Of a stretch of 64,000 nucleotides of DNA, positions 51,095 through 60,189 are shown piece after piece. This DNA is from Cohnella terricola (GTDB lineage Bacteria; Bacillota; Bacilli; Paenibacillales; Paenibacillaceae). Within the stretch, counting starts at the first letter, position 1, and each line of letters starts with the position of its first letter. Location: NCBI RefSeq assembly GCF_007786475.1, contig NZ_VNJJ01000001.1, positions 372,001 to 436,000 of the forward strand. Direction: 5' to 3'. The position numbers were made by a program, and so were the translations under genes. The notes beneath the pieces were generated by a model. That model was not told the origin of the DNA. It saw only the letters and a program-made list of their open reading frames with translations, and did not search any database.

Positions 51095-51874
51095 ATGGAA
51101 ACGGAAGCGTTATTGAAGGTAGAACAGCTGGCGATGAAGAAATATAAGATATATAAACAAAGCTTGCTGCGTTATCTGGCGCGTTCGATGCTGGCGAGCA
51201 TGTTTATCGGCTTCGGGGTGATCGTGGCATTCAAGACCGGCAGCTTTTTCTACAACGAGCACTCGGCGATGACTTACCCGATGGCGGCTCTGACTTTCGG
51301 TTCCGCGATCATTTTGATTTCGTACGGAGGAGGAGATTTGTTTACCGGCAATACGTTCTATTACTCGTACGCGGCATTGCGTAAGAAGATGGAATGGCGA
51401 ACGACGGCGAAGCTTTGGGTCTTAAGCTTTACGGGCAATGTGCTGGGCGCGGCCGTATTTGCCTGCCTGATCTATACGACCGGGCTGTTCGATGAATCTT
51501 CCGTGAACGGTTTCCTGCTCAGTGTCGTCGAGAAGAAAATGCACGCGCCGGCCATGGAACTTTTTTTCCGGGCGATTCTATGTAACTGGCTCGTATGTAT
51601 GGCTTTCTTCCTGCCGATGTTCATGAAGACCGATGGGGCGAAAATGTTCGCGATGCTTCTGTTCGTTTTCTGCTTCTTCATCTCCGGTTACGAGCATAGC
51701 ATCGCCAATCTGTGCACGTTCGCGATCGCGCTCGTGCTTAACCATCCGGGAACGATCTCGTTCGGCGGAGTCATGCATAATCTGATTCCAGTTACGCTTG
51801 GTAACCTGATCGGCGGGGGATTGCTGATGGGCTTTATGTACTATTACGTGAATAAACCTTTTATGGAAGACTAG
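51095..51874 (+). CDS. Formate/nitrite transporter family protein
   Basis: The 259-residue protein has about six membrane helices with the FNT-type motifs SMLASMFIGFGVIVAFKTG, GGDLFTGNTFY, and GYEHSIANLCTF with the central conserved His. It moves formate, nitrite or other small anions. A GGGGGG run lies ahead of the ATG at 51095; the frame is open from 51080. With lactate dehydrogenase downstream and an Fnr-type site upstream, it is likely part of fermentation. Confidence 0.88.
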   Translation: METEALLKVEQLAMKKYKIYKQSLLRYLARSMLASMFIGFGVIVAFKTGSFFYNEHSAMTYPMAALTFGSAIILISYGGGDLFTGNTFYYSYAALRKKMEWRTTAKLWVLSFTGNVLGAAVFACLIYTTGLFDESSVNGFLLSVVEKKMHAPAMELFFRAILCNWLVCMAFFLPMFMKTDGAKMFAMLLFVFCFFISGYEHSIANLCTFAIALVLNHPGTISFGGVMHNLIPVTLGNLIGGGLLMGFMYYYVNKPFMED

Positions 51875-51905
51875 AAACATTAAAGACGGCTGGAGGAACG
51901 GTAAA

Positions 51906-52829
51906 ATGGCGAATAAAACGAGAGTGGTCATTATCGGAGCGGGAGCGGTGGGCTCCACGACGGCATATACGTTGCTGCTGCGCAATCGGGTAGACGAATT
52001 GGTGCTGATCGACGCCAATCAAAAGAAAGCGTTCGGAGATGCACTGGATATGAATCACGGCATGCCTTTCCTGGGAGGGGCGAAGCTGTGGGCGGGTACA
52101 TACGAGGACTGCGCCGATGCGGATATTATCATCATTACGGCTGGCGCGGCACAGCGCGAGGGGGAGACACGCGTCGATCTGCTGAAACGCAACGTCGCGA
52201 TCTTTGACAGCATCGTCACGGAAGTGACGAAGGTCAACTCGCACGGCATTATGCTGATCGCGTCCAACCCGGTCGATATTATGAGCTATTTCTCCTGGCG
52301 GAAATCGCAATGGCCGATTAATCGCATCATTGGATCGGGCACACTGCTCGACAGCGCCCGATTCCGGTATTTGATCGGAGACAAGTTGGGTATCGATCCA
52401 CGTAGCGTTCATGGTCACATCGTCGGCGAACACGGCGATTCCGAGCTGCCTCTTTGGAGCCTTGCGAACGTGGCCGGGGCTAAGCTGCAGCTGAGCGATT
52501 CCGACAAGAACGAGATTTTCGAGAATACGCGAGATGCGGCGTATCAGATTATTAGCGCCAAAGGTGCAACCTACTACGCGATCGCGCTGGCTCTGGACCG
52601 GATCGTAACGGCGATTCTGCGGGACGAGGGCGCGGTGCTTAATGTTTCCACCTTGCTGAAGGACTACCACGGCATATCGGACGTGTTCCTAGGCGTTCCT
52701 TGCATCGTCGATCGTTCCGGCGTTCGCGAAGTGATGGACATTCAATTGACTGATGATGAGACGGAGCTTCTGCATCGGTCCGCGGATAAGCTCAAAGGAT
52801 TAATCGAGTCGATTTCTCTACCATCCTGA
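51906..52829 (+). CDS. ldh: L-lactate dehydrogenase
   Basis: The 307-residue enzyme has the NAD motif IIGAGAVGSTTAY, AGAAQREGETR, the catalytic region VGEHGDSELPLWS with the active His near residue 178, and IGSGTLLDSARFR. It reduces pyruvate to lactate and regenerates NAD+ in fermentation. It lies 31 bp after the formate/nitrite transporter gene with no terminator between, so both should share the Fnr-type promoter. Malate dehydrogenase is less likely from the substrate-loop sequence. Confidence 0.93.
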   Translation: MANKTRVVIIGAGAVGSTTAYTLLLRNRVDELVLIDANQKKAFGDALDMNHGMPFLGGAKLWAGTYEDCADADIIIITAGAAQREGETRVDLLKRNVAIFDSIVTEVTKVNSHGIMLIASNPVDIMSYFSWRKSQWPINRIIGSGTLLDSARFRYLIGDKLGIDPRSVHGHIVGEHGDSELPLWSLANVAGAKLQLSDSDKNEIFENTRDAAYQIISAKGATYYAIALALDRIVTAILRDEGAVLNVSTLLKDYHGISDVFLGVPCIVDRSGVREVMDIQLTDDETELLHRSADKLKGLIESISLPS

Positions 52830-52925
52830 GCCCGGATCCGGCTATACCCGAAAAACGATCCGTTGTACAATGAGGTTGTCTGAAGCATGAGTACAATATG
52901 GATCCGATTAGGGGAGAGACTGGAC

Positions 52926-53582
52926 ATGCGATTGCAAAAAGGTCAGAAGCTGTTATTCATCGGGGATTCGATTACGGATTGCGAACGGGCAAGACCGATC
53001 GGCGAAGGGCTGTTCGGCGCGCTGGGCAAAGGCTACGTGTCCATGGTGGACGCGTTCTTGACGGCGGTATATCCGGAGCTTGGCATCCGGGTCGTGAACG
53101 TGGGGACAAGCGGCAACAATGTGGTCAATCTTCGCGACAGATGGCAAGAGGACGTTCTGGATCAGAAACCGGACTGGCTCTCGGTCATGATCGGCACGAA
53201 CGACGTCTGGCGGCAATTCGACACGCCGTTTATCAAGGATTGGCACGTATATCCGGAAGAGTACGAAACGACGCTGCGCGCTCTAGTCGAGCGAACGAAA
53301 CCTCTCGTGGGCAACATCGTACTGATGACGCCGTTCTTTCTCGAGAGCAACGAGCAGGACGCCATGCGCATTAGAATGGATGAATACGGCGCGATCGTAA
53401 AGAAAATCGCCCAGGAGTATGGAGCCTTGTTCGTAGATACGCAAGTGGCATATAACGTCGTGCTGAAGGATTTATACTCCGCGACGCTGGCTTGGGACCG
53501 CGTGCATCCGACGCCTGCGGGACACGTCGTTCTGGCGAGAGCTTTCCTGAACGCCATTGGATTCGATTGGAACAAAGCTTAA
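52926..53582 (+). CDS. SGNH/GDSL-family hydrolase
   Basis: The 218-residue protein has block I LFIGDSITDC near residue 9, GTSGNNVVNLR (block II Gly), IGTNDVW (block III Asn) and DRVHPTPAGH (block V Asp/His). It has no signal peptide. Such enzymes cleave esters of carbohydrates or lipids. The ATG at 52926 follows GGGGAGAG; the frame is open from 52887. A terminator follows at once. Confidence 0.88.
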   Translation: MRLQKGQKLLFIGDSITDCERARPIGEGLFGALGKGYVSMVDAFLTAVYPELGIRVVNVGTSGNNVVNLRDRWQEDVLDQKPDWLSVMIGTNDVWRQFDTPFIKDWHVYPEEYETTLRALVERTKPLVGNIVLMTPFFLESNEQDAMRIRMDEYGAIVKKIAQEYGALFVDTQVAYNVVLKDLYSATLAWDRVHPTPAGHVVLARAFLNAIGFDWNKA

Positions 53583-53586
53583 AAAA

Positions 53587-53636
53587 TGAAACCGCCAATA
53601 TCTCGTTATGCGAGAGAATCGGCGGTTTCATTTTTT
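53587..53636 (+). terminator. Terminator after the GDSL hydrolase gene
   Basis: Stem TGAAACCGCC-AAT-TCTCG with its complement CGAGA-AAT-GGCGGTTTCA around a short loop is followed by TTTTTT. It may serve the convergent gene as well. Confidence 0.85.
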
Positions 53637-53646
53637 ACGAATATCA

Positions 53647-53955
53647 TTATTCTCCGTTCAGCCTGAACCGCTCGATTTGATCGAACAGCTTTTCCTTCAG
53701 GAGAATTTCCCGCTGCTTCCATCCCATTAAGTCGAAATGAGGGAACGGAGAACGGTTATGAATATATTTAGGATTTAGTCCATTGGAGACGCACCACGCG
53801 ACGAGACGCTCGAAATCGGAATTGCCGACTTTCGTGACCGTACGAAAATCCGGAAAACGCGGATCGTGCCAATAATGCGTCAAAAACGCGGTTTCTCCGC
53901 GAGAGACCGCTTCCTTCCACGCGTTCAGTTCCGCTCTGTTAATCCCGAAAGCCAC
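53647..53955 (-). CDS. Small conserved protein of unknown function
   Basis: The 102-residue protein begins MAFGINRAELNAWKEAV and has the motif FLTHYWHDPRFP and an HFDLMG stretch. It resembles a small uncharacterised Bacillales protein (YneQ-like), though I am not certain of the name. Its conserved His, Trp and Asp residues could bind a metal. TGAAGTGG lies before the ATG. It is convergent with the GDSL hydrolase gene. Confidence 0.65.
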   Translation of the reverse strand: MAFGINRAELNAWKEAVSRGETAFLTHYWHDPRFPDFRTVTKVGNSDFERLVAWCVSNGLNPKYIHNRSPFPHFDLMGWKQREILLKEKLFDQIERFRLNGE

Positions 53956-54057
53956 TTCACTTCATCCTTCTCTCATGGTAATCTGGTAGTTATTTAATAG
54001 TATACCACGCCTGGCTCGGAAAGGCGGATTATGCGGCGAGAGAGGATCTCAGACAAC

Positions 54058-54984
54058 ATGGACATTTTCCTGCACATTCTGTGGAATAACGTACTTCCTT
54101 TATCTATCGTAATTGGTTTGGGAATCGCATTGCATCGGATCTTCAAGCTGGATATTCGGACGTTATCGAAGCTTAATTTTTACTTATTCTCTCCGGCGAT
54201 TATGTTCGAGCTGTTATACGGTACGGCAATATCGTTGCAATTGTTCGGGCAAGTCCTGTTATTTTTCGTCATCTTTATGCTGCTGCAATACGCAGTTCTT
54301 GAAGCGGTCGTTAGGGTGAGAAAATACAAAGGCGGCATGAGAGCGGCGATGCGTAACAGCGTCTTGTTCTATAACAGCGCGAATTACGGGATCCCGATCA
54401 ACCAGCTTGCGTTTTCCGGCAATACGTATACGCTTTCTATCCAAGTGATTATCATGATGATGCAATCGCTCATCCCGAATACATACGGCATCTACAACGT
54501 GAACGCCCATAAGGCGACTTGGCGCGAGATTCGCAAGGTCATTCTGTCGATGCCCGTGATCTACGTCATTCCGGTAGCCTTGCTTATGCGCGGCTTTAGC
54601 GTGCCGCTGCCTGAGTCCGTGGACATCTCGGTCGGTTACTTGTCGCACGCTTTTATCGCGATGGCTTTGTTTACGCTCGGCGTGCAGCTTGGAGACATGA
54701 AGGGGTTTCTCAGCCGTAAACTTGCGCTCGACGTCGGCATCGCGACGACACTGCGCCTGGTCGCCGGACCGCTTCTGGCTTGGGGCGTCGTGCTGCTGCT
54801 TGGGGTGGACGACATGACGGCGTCGGCGTTGATCGTATCGTCGGCCGTTCCGACATCTCTCTCGAGCGTGCTGCTGGCGGTGGAGTTCGATAACGAGAAG
54901 GACTTCGCCTCCCAGAGCGTATTGATGTCCACGGCGCTGAGCATCGTGACGGTTACGGCCGCTATTTATTTGCTGAGAATATGA
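54058..54984 (+). CDS. AEC-family (auxin efflux carrier-like) transporter
   Basis: The 308-residue protein has about ten membrane helices with the family pattern: the NNVLPLSIVIGLGIALH start, FNSANYGIPIN-like motif NSANYGIPINQLAF near residue 112, and a C-terminal SSAVPTSLSSVLLA. It probably exports or imports an organic anion, for example malate or another acid; the substrate is not known. The ATG at 54058 follows GAGAGGA; an ATG at 54031 would add nine residues and is also possible. Confidence 0.82.
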   Translation: MDIFLHILWNNVLPLSIVIGLGIALHRIFKLDIRTLSKLNFYLFSPAIMFELLYGTAISLQLFGQVLLFFVIFMLLQYAVLEAVVRVRKYKGGMRAAMRNSVLFYNSANYGIPINQLAFSGNTYTLSIQVIIMMMQSLIPNTYGIYNVNAHKATWREIRKVILSMPVIYVIPVALLMRGFSVPLPESVDISVGYLSHAFIAMALFTLGVQLGDMKGFLSRKLALDVGIATTLRLVAGPLLAWGVVLLLGVDDMTASALIVSSAVPTSLSSVLLAVEFDNEKDFASQSVLMSTALSIVTVTAAIYLLRI

Positions 54985-55064
54985 AGAGAATATCGAACCT
55001 GTAAAATGTCGTCATTCATCCGTCTCGGGCAGATTTTCTTGAGGTAGAGACTGCTTGATTGGAG

Positions 55065-55962
55065 GATGATTAGCGATGAAAAACATCGTACTTCCGCCTC
55101 GTTTGGCACGGGTTGAGAGCAAGTACGATGAAAAACATCGCTATGAGCGGCGAGCTGCCACTTATTGCGCGCCCCCGGGATGATTAGTAATGAAAAACAT
55201 CGTACTTCCGCCTCGTTTGGCACGGGTTGAGAGCAAGTACGATGAAAAACATTGCTATTAGCGGCGAACCGCCACGTTTTGCACGCTCCTGGATGATTAG
55301 TGATGAAGAACATCGTACTTCCGCCTCGCGGGGCGCGGGTTGAGAGCAAGTACGATGAAAAACATTGCTATGAGCGGCAAGCTGCCACTTATTGCGCGCC
55401 CCCGGGATGATTAGTGATGAAGAACATCGTACTTCCGCCTCGCGGGGCGCGGGTTGAGAGCAAGTACGATGAAAAACATCGCTATGAGCGACGAACCGCC
55501 ACTTATTGCGCGCCCCCGGGATGATTAGTAATGAAAAACATCGTACTTCCGCCTTGCGGGGCGCGGGTTGAGAGCAAGTACGATGAAAACATTGCTATGA
55601 GCGGCGAGCTGCCACTTATTGCGCGTCCCCCGGGATGATTAGCAATGAAAAACATCGTACTTCCGCCTCGTTTGGCACGGGTTGAGAGGAAGTACGATGA
55701 AAAACATCGCTATTAGCGGCGAGCTGCCACTTATTGCGCGCCCCCGGATGATTAGTGATGAAGAACATCGTACTTCCGCCTCGCGGGGCGCGGGTTGAGA
55801 GCAAGTACGATGAAAAACATTGATATTAGCGGCGAGCTGCCACTTATTGCGCGCCCCCGGGATGATTAGTGATGAAGAACATCGTACTTCCGCCTCGCGG
55901 GGCACGGGTTGAGAGCAAGTACGATGAAAAACATCGCTATGAGCGACGAACCTCCATTTTTT
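55065..55962. repeat. Tandem repeat array D, period 113-114 bp, eight units
   Basis: Units start at 55065, 55179, 55292, 55406, 55520, 55634, 55747 and 55861. Each has two hairpin elements: GATG-A5-CATC pieces and a 9-bp inverted pair ATCGTACTT/AAGTACGAT about 27 bp apart. A GC-rich end (GCGCGCCCCCGG) varies slightly between copies. 114 is a multiple of three, so minus-strand frames stay open, but no frame has a ribosome site or a start that fits a real gene. It fills most of the 1.2-kb gap after the AEC gene. The other part holds a terminator and a promoter region. Confidence 0.92.
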
Positions 55963-55996
55963 GACACAAAGAATCGGAAATCCTTCAAACTCAAAA

Positions 55997-56032
55997 GGAC
56001 CGTCTGGGCGTTTTTCCCTAACGGTTTTTTTA
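55997..56032 (+). terminator. Terminator after repeat array D
   Basis: Outer stem ACCGT/ACGGT and inner stem GGG/CCC are followed by seven T residues. It ends transcription from the AEC gene and the array. Confidence 0.7.
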
Positions 56033-56138
56033 TTGTTCATTCCATGGCTTCGGTACCGTTAAGTGGACTCACAGTTAAACGCGTGTAAACATCCAATGCC
56101 TGAGAGTTAAGTTTATTTACAGTCAATCGTGATACAAT

Positions 56139-56180
56139 GGCTTTAGCATTCTATACAACGGCTTTAGCATTCTATACAAC
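56139..56180 (+). repeat. Direct 21-bp duplication before the sugar operon
   Basis: Two identical 21-bp copies (56139-56159 and 56160-56180) lie back to back, each holding TATACA, 22 bp before the first gene of the operon. It is probably a recent duplication in the promoter or leader region. Confidence 0.8.
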
Positions 56181-56201
56181 GCGAAAAGAGGCGAATGTTG
56201 C

Positions 56202-57341
56202 TTGCAAACAGTGAGAATCGGAATTGTCGGCTTGGGGAACATGGGATCCGGGCATGCCCGCTATTTGATTGAAGGTCAAGTAAAAGGAGCCGTTCTGACG
56301 GCGGTCAGCGACGTGAGCGAGGAGAGATTGAACTGGGCGAAGGAGAAGTGGGGAGATCAGCTTCACACTTACCTGACCCCCGGCGAGATGTTCCGTTCCG
56401 GCGAGGTAGACGGCGTATTGCTCTGTACGCCGCATTACGATCACCCGAGGCAAGCGATCGAAGCGTTCGAGTGCGGCATGCACGTTCTCGTCGAGAAACC
56501 GGCAGGCGTCTATACGAAACAAGTGCGCGAGATGAACGAAGCGGCAGCTCGAAGCGGTAAAATCTACGGAATCATGTACAATCAGCGCACGAATCCGCTA
56601 TATATCAAACTTAAAGAGTTGATTTCATCCGGAGAGCTTGGGGAAATCCGCCGCACCAACTGGATTATTACGAATTGGTACCGTTCTCAAGCCTATTACA
56701 ATTCCGGCGGGTGGAGAGCGACCTGGGCCGGAGAAGGTGGAGGAGTGCTGATTAACCAGGACCCCCACCAGCTCGACCTGTGGCAGTGGACGACGGGGTT
56801 GATGCCGAAGCGGATACGTGCTTTCTGTGCCTTCGGCAAGCATCGCGACATCGAAGTCGAGAACGACGTGACCGCTTATGCGGAGTATGAGAACGGGGCG
56901 ACGGGCGTGTTCGTGACGTCGACTTACGAGACGCCGGGAACGAACCGGTTCGAAATCTCTGGAGACCGCGGCAAAATCGTCATCGAGGATGATAAAATGA
57001 CGTTCTGGCGGCTTCGCCAATTGGAATCCGAGTTTAATCGCGACAATCGGGACGCATTCGCCCAGCCGGAATGCTGGAAGTTCGATATTCCGATCAAACC
57101 CGGAGGAACGCAGCATAAGGAGATCACGCAAAATTGGACGGATTCGATTCTTCATGGCACGCCTCTGCTTGCACCGGGCGAAGAAGGCATTAAAGGACTG
57201 ACGATCTCCAATGCGATGCTGCTATCCACATGGACAGACGGATGGGTCGACCTTCCGATCGACGAGGACTTGTTCCACGACAAGCTTCAGGAACAGATTA
57301 CCCGTTCTGCCAGTGCGTCGGGCAAAGGGGGTAAAGCATGA
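56202..57341 (+). CDS. Gfo/Idh/MocA family oxidoreductase
   Basis: The 379-residue NAD(P)-dependent dehydrogenase has the Rossmann motif IGIVGLGNMGSGH, VLVEKPAGVYT near residue 94 and the GGVLINQDPHQLDLW loop near 180 with the catalytic His region. Its substrate is a sugar or sugar acid. The TTG at 56202 follows AAAAGAGG. Its stop overlaps the next gene (ATGA), so the two are coupled. It is the first of a cluster for uronate or related sugar acids. Confidence 0.88.
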   Translation: MQTVRIGIVGLGNMGSGHARYLIEGQVKGAVLTAVSDVSEERLNWAKEKWGDQLHTYLTPGEMFRSGEVDGVLLCTPHYDHPRQAIEAFECGMHVLVEKPAGVYTKQVREMNEAAARSGKIYGIMYNQRTNPLYIKLKELISSGELGEIRRTNWIITNWYRSQAYYNSGGWRATWAGEGGGVLINQDPHQLDLWQWTTGLMPKRIRAFCAFGKHRDIEVENDVTAYAEYENGATGVFVTSTYETPGTNRFEISGDRGKIVIEDDKMTFWRLRQLESEFNRDNRDAFAQPECWKFDIPIKPGGTQHKEITQNWTDSILHGTPLLAPGEEGIKGLTISNAMLLSTWTDGWVDLPIDEDLFHDKLQEQITRSASASGKGGKA

Positions 57342-58432
57342 GTCGGACTAACGGCATGAATTACGCGCCGCAAGGAAAACCTCGCCCTGTCGTCGGTAAG
57401 GGAGAATTCACGTTCGCGGCGATGTCCCTCGAGCATGGTCACATCTACGGGATGTGCAACGGATTAATCGAAGCGGGCGCAACACTGAAATGGGTGTACG
57501 ATCCCGACCCGGACAAAGTCCGTCGGTTCGTCGAGGTTTATCCGCAGGCGCGGCCTGCCGCTTATGAGCAGGAAATCTTGCAGGACCCGGATGTCGCGCT
57601 CGTCGCGGCGGCGGCCATTCCTTGTGATAGAGGTCCGCTTGGAATCAAGGTTATGGAGCATGGCAAAGATTATTTTACGGACAAGACGCCGTTTACGACT
57701 TTTGAACAGTTGGAGCAGGCGAGGCGAGCCGTTCGAACTACGGGGCGCAAATACGCCGTCTACTACAGCGAACGGCTGCATGTGGAGAGCGCGGTATTCG
57801 CCGGGCAGCTCCTACAGGACGGGGCGATCGGACGCGTCGCTCAAGTGCTTGGCCTCGGCCCGCATCGCCTTAATGCCGCGCAAAGACCCGATTGGTTTTT
57901 TAAGAAGGCGCAGTACGGCGGAATCCTGTGCGATATCGGCAGCCACCAGATCGAGCAGTTTTTGTACTTCGCGGGTTGCAAGGACGCGACAGTGTCGCAC
58001 AGCAAAGTCGCGAATTACAACAATGCTTTGTACCCGGAGTTGGAGGATTTCGGGGATGCGACTCTTGTCGGGGACAACGGGGCGACGAACTATTTCCGCG
58101 TCGATTGGCTGACGCCGGACGGTTTGTCGACTTGGGGAGACGGACGTACGGTTATATTGGGGACGAAAGGGTACATCGAGCTGCGGAAGTACGTCGATAT
58201 CGCGCATCAAGCGACGGGAGACCATCTCTATCTCGTGAACGACGAAGGAGAATTTCACATGGAGCTGGGCGGAAAGGTCGGTTATCCGTTCTTCGGAGAA
58301 TTGATTCTGGACAGCTTGAATCGGACGGAATTAGCGATGACTCAGGCGCACGCGTTCAAGGCGGCGGAATTATGCTTGCAAGCGCAGGCGTCGGCGGTCA
58401 GGATCGATATGTTCGGCACGAACTTCAGTTGA
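57338..58432 (+). CDS. Gfo/Idh/MocA family oxidoreductase
   Basis: The 364-residue protein is a second, divergent dehydrogenase: AAMSLEHGHIYGMCNG in place of a classic glycine-rich start, DKTPFTTFEQL near residue 110 and GGILCDIGSHQIEQF near 190. The atypical first motif suggests a different cofactor grip, or that NAD binds in a modified way. It is translationally coupled to the dehydrogenase before it, so the pair may oxidise and then reduce the same sugar. Confidence 0.85.
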   Translation: MSRTNGMNYAPQGKPRPVVGKGEFTFAAMSLEHGHIYGMCNGLIEAGATLKWVYDPDPDKVRRFVEVYPQARPAAYEQEILQDPDVALVAAAAIPCDRGPLGIKVMEHGKDYFTDKTPFTTFEQLEQARRAVRTTGRKYAVYYSERLHVESAVFAGQLLQDGAIGRVAQVLGLGPHRLNAAQRPDWFFKKAQYGGILCDIGSHQIEQFLYFAGCKDATVSHSKVANYNNALYPELEDFGDATLVGDNGATNYFRVDWLTPDGLSTWGDGRTVILGTKGYIELRKYVDIAHQATGDHLYLVNDEGEFHMELGGKVGYPFFGELILDSLNRTELAMTQAHAFKAAELCLQAQASAVRIDMFGTNFS

Positions 58433-58445
58433 GGAGGAGTATCCG

Positions 58446-59321
58446 ATGATTAAGTTATCGGTATTTACAGTCGCCACACCGGAGATGGGACCGGAAGAGC
58501 TCGCAGCGGCGGCCAAAGCGGCGGGATTGCAGGCCGTGGAATGGCGTTATACGGATATTCCGGCGGAAGCGGCAAGCCAGTCCCCGTCGTTCTGGGGGAA
58601 CAATCTATGCACGATTCGCCCTTCAGGAGGGACTGCGGAGCTGGATCGCTTCAAGCAGGCGACGGACCGATATGGGATCGAGACACTCAGCGTAACTCCG
58701 TACTTGAGATCCGGCGATTTGGAATCGACCGAGAAAGTGCTGCAGGCGGCGCAATACATGGGGGCCACCTATATACGGCTTGGCGTTCCGGGATATGACC
58801 GCAGTGAACGATTTGACGAATTGTTCGCGTCGGCGCGCACCTACTTGACCGAAGCGGAGAAGCTTTGCCGGAAGTACGGAGTTAAAGGTTTGGTCGAGAT
58901 TCATCACAGGACGATCGCCGCCACCGCCTCCGGCGCCCGCAGGCTCGTCGATGGATTGGATCCGGACGCAGTGGGCGTTCTATTCGATCCTGGCAACACG
59001 GTGCACGAAGGGTTCGAGAACTACAGGATGGCGCTCGAAATTCTGGGGCAGTACTTGGCGCATGTGCACGTGAAAAACGCGGGATGGATAAAAACCGGAA
59101 CATCCGAGGACGGCAGCGCGATATGGCAATGCGAATGGGTAGCGTTGAAGGAAGGGATGGTGCCGTGGAGACAAGTGCTCTCCGATCTTCTGACGGTCGG
59201 TTACGACGGTTATCTTGGGGTGGAGGATTTCAGCAAGCAGTTCGCGGAATCTCGGGCAATGCTCATCCATTATGCCGACTATATCGGGGGACTTCTGAAG
59301 GAGCTTCAGTCCGGTGTTTGA
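58446..59321 (+). CDS. Sugar phosphate isomerase/epimerase family (TIM barrel)
   Basis: The 291-residue protein has the AP endonuclease-2-like TIM barrel seen in IolE/IolI and hydroxypyruvate isomerases: GLQAVEWRYTDI near 29, GLVEIHHRTIAA near 150, GVLFDPGNTVHEG near 180 and HVHVKNAGW near 210 (likely metal ligands Glu, His, Asp). GTTGAGGAGG precedes the ATG. Its end overlaps the AraC gene by 8 bp. It probably isomerises the product of the two dehydrogenases. Confidence 0.85.
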   Translation: MIKLSVFTVATPEMGPEELAAAAKAAGLQAVEWRYTDIPAEAASQSPSFWGNNLCTIRPSGGTAELDRFKQATDRYGIETLSVTPYLRSGDLESTEKVLQAAQYMGATYIRLGVPGYDRSERFDELFASARTYLTEAEKLCRKYGVKGLVEIHHRTIAATASGARRLVDGLDPDAVGVLFDPGNTVHEGFENYRMALEILGQYLAHVHVKNAGWIKTGTSEDGSAIWQCEWVALKEGMVPWRQVLSDLLTVGYDGYLGVEDFSKQFAESRAMLIHYADYIGGLLKELQSGV

Positions 59322-60189
59322 GTTCAACTACCGGATGAAAGGCGCGTTCGAGCCGATCTTCCACTCCCACACATTCTACGAGATCTATTATTTTCACGAG
59401 GGCAAATGCAATTATTTGATCGGAGACCAGATTTATACGCTGTCTCCCGGCGACTTGATCCTCATGTACGGGATGACGCTGCATTGTCCGAAGATCGACC
59501 CTTCGGTTCCGTACATCCGGACGATCGTTCATTTCGATCCGGCGATCCTAAGGCCGTTCTTGGAGATGCCGCAGGCGATTCCGTTCATGCAGCCGTTTGA
59601 TCAATTCAAGAACTATCGGCTAAGCTTGCGGAGCGCGGATAAAGAGGAGGCCGAACGGATTCTCGGAGTCATGCGCGAGCATCAGCTTAGGGGAGATCCG
59701 GTCGGGGAAGGGCGATTGCGACTGGCGTTCGTCGATTTGCTGCACTTTATTTACGAACGATGCCTTCAACCGTTAAGACGGCAAAAGGAATTTCCGTCAG
59801 ACAAGGAACGAACGGTACAAGACGTGATCGCGTGGCTTGAAGGAAGGTATGCGGAAGAAGAGCTGAGCATGGAGCAAATCCAGAGCGAGCTTCATCTAAG
59901 CAAATCCTATTTGGCGAAAATTTTCAAAGAAGTTACAGGCGCGACGATCTTCGAATATGTATTCCGCAAAAGAATCAACGAAGCGAAAATTTTGTTTTTG
60001 CTGAATCCGGAGCTGGCCGTAACGGAAGTTTCCTTCCGGCTTGGTTTCAAACATCTGGCTCATTTCAGTAGATTGTTCAAGCAGCAAGTTGGCGTTTCGC
60101 CGGAAAAATATAAAAAACAAATCCGGGAAGACGGTTCCGGAAGCGGCTTGACGGCAGCCGGGACCGTGGAGAGGGGAACGAGCTCGTGA
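59314..60189 (+). CDS. AraC-family transcriptional regulator
   Basis: The 291-residue protein has an N-terminal cupin-like sensor domain ([14 protein letters not shown]) and a C-terminal pair of HTH motifs ([40 protein letters not shown], then GVSPEKYKK). It likely senses a sugar acid and controls the operon in which it sits. The GTG start lies inside the end of the isomerase gene, and the stop overlaps uxuA, so the regulator is produced with its enzymes. Confidence 0.9.
   Translation: MFEFNYRMKGAFEPIFHSHTFYEIYYFHEGKCNYLIGDQIYTLSPGDLILMYGMTLHCPKIDPSVPYIRTIVHFDPAILRPFLEMPQAIPFMQPFDQFKNYRLSLRSADKEEAERILGVMREHQLRGDPVGEGRLRLAFVDLLHFIYERCLQPLRRQKEFPSDKERTVQDVIAWLEGRYAEEELSMEQIQSELHLSKSYLAKIFKEVTGATIFEYVFRKRINEAKILFLLNPELAVTEVSFRLGFKHLAHFSRLFKQQVGVSPEKYKKQIREDGSGSGLTAAGTVERGTSS

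Noticed and set aside
55616-56040. Minus-strand open frames over array D with 38-residue repeats
   Set aside because: They follow from the 114-bp period, start at arbitrary codons in repeat units and have no ribosome site.
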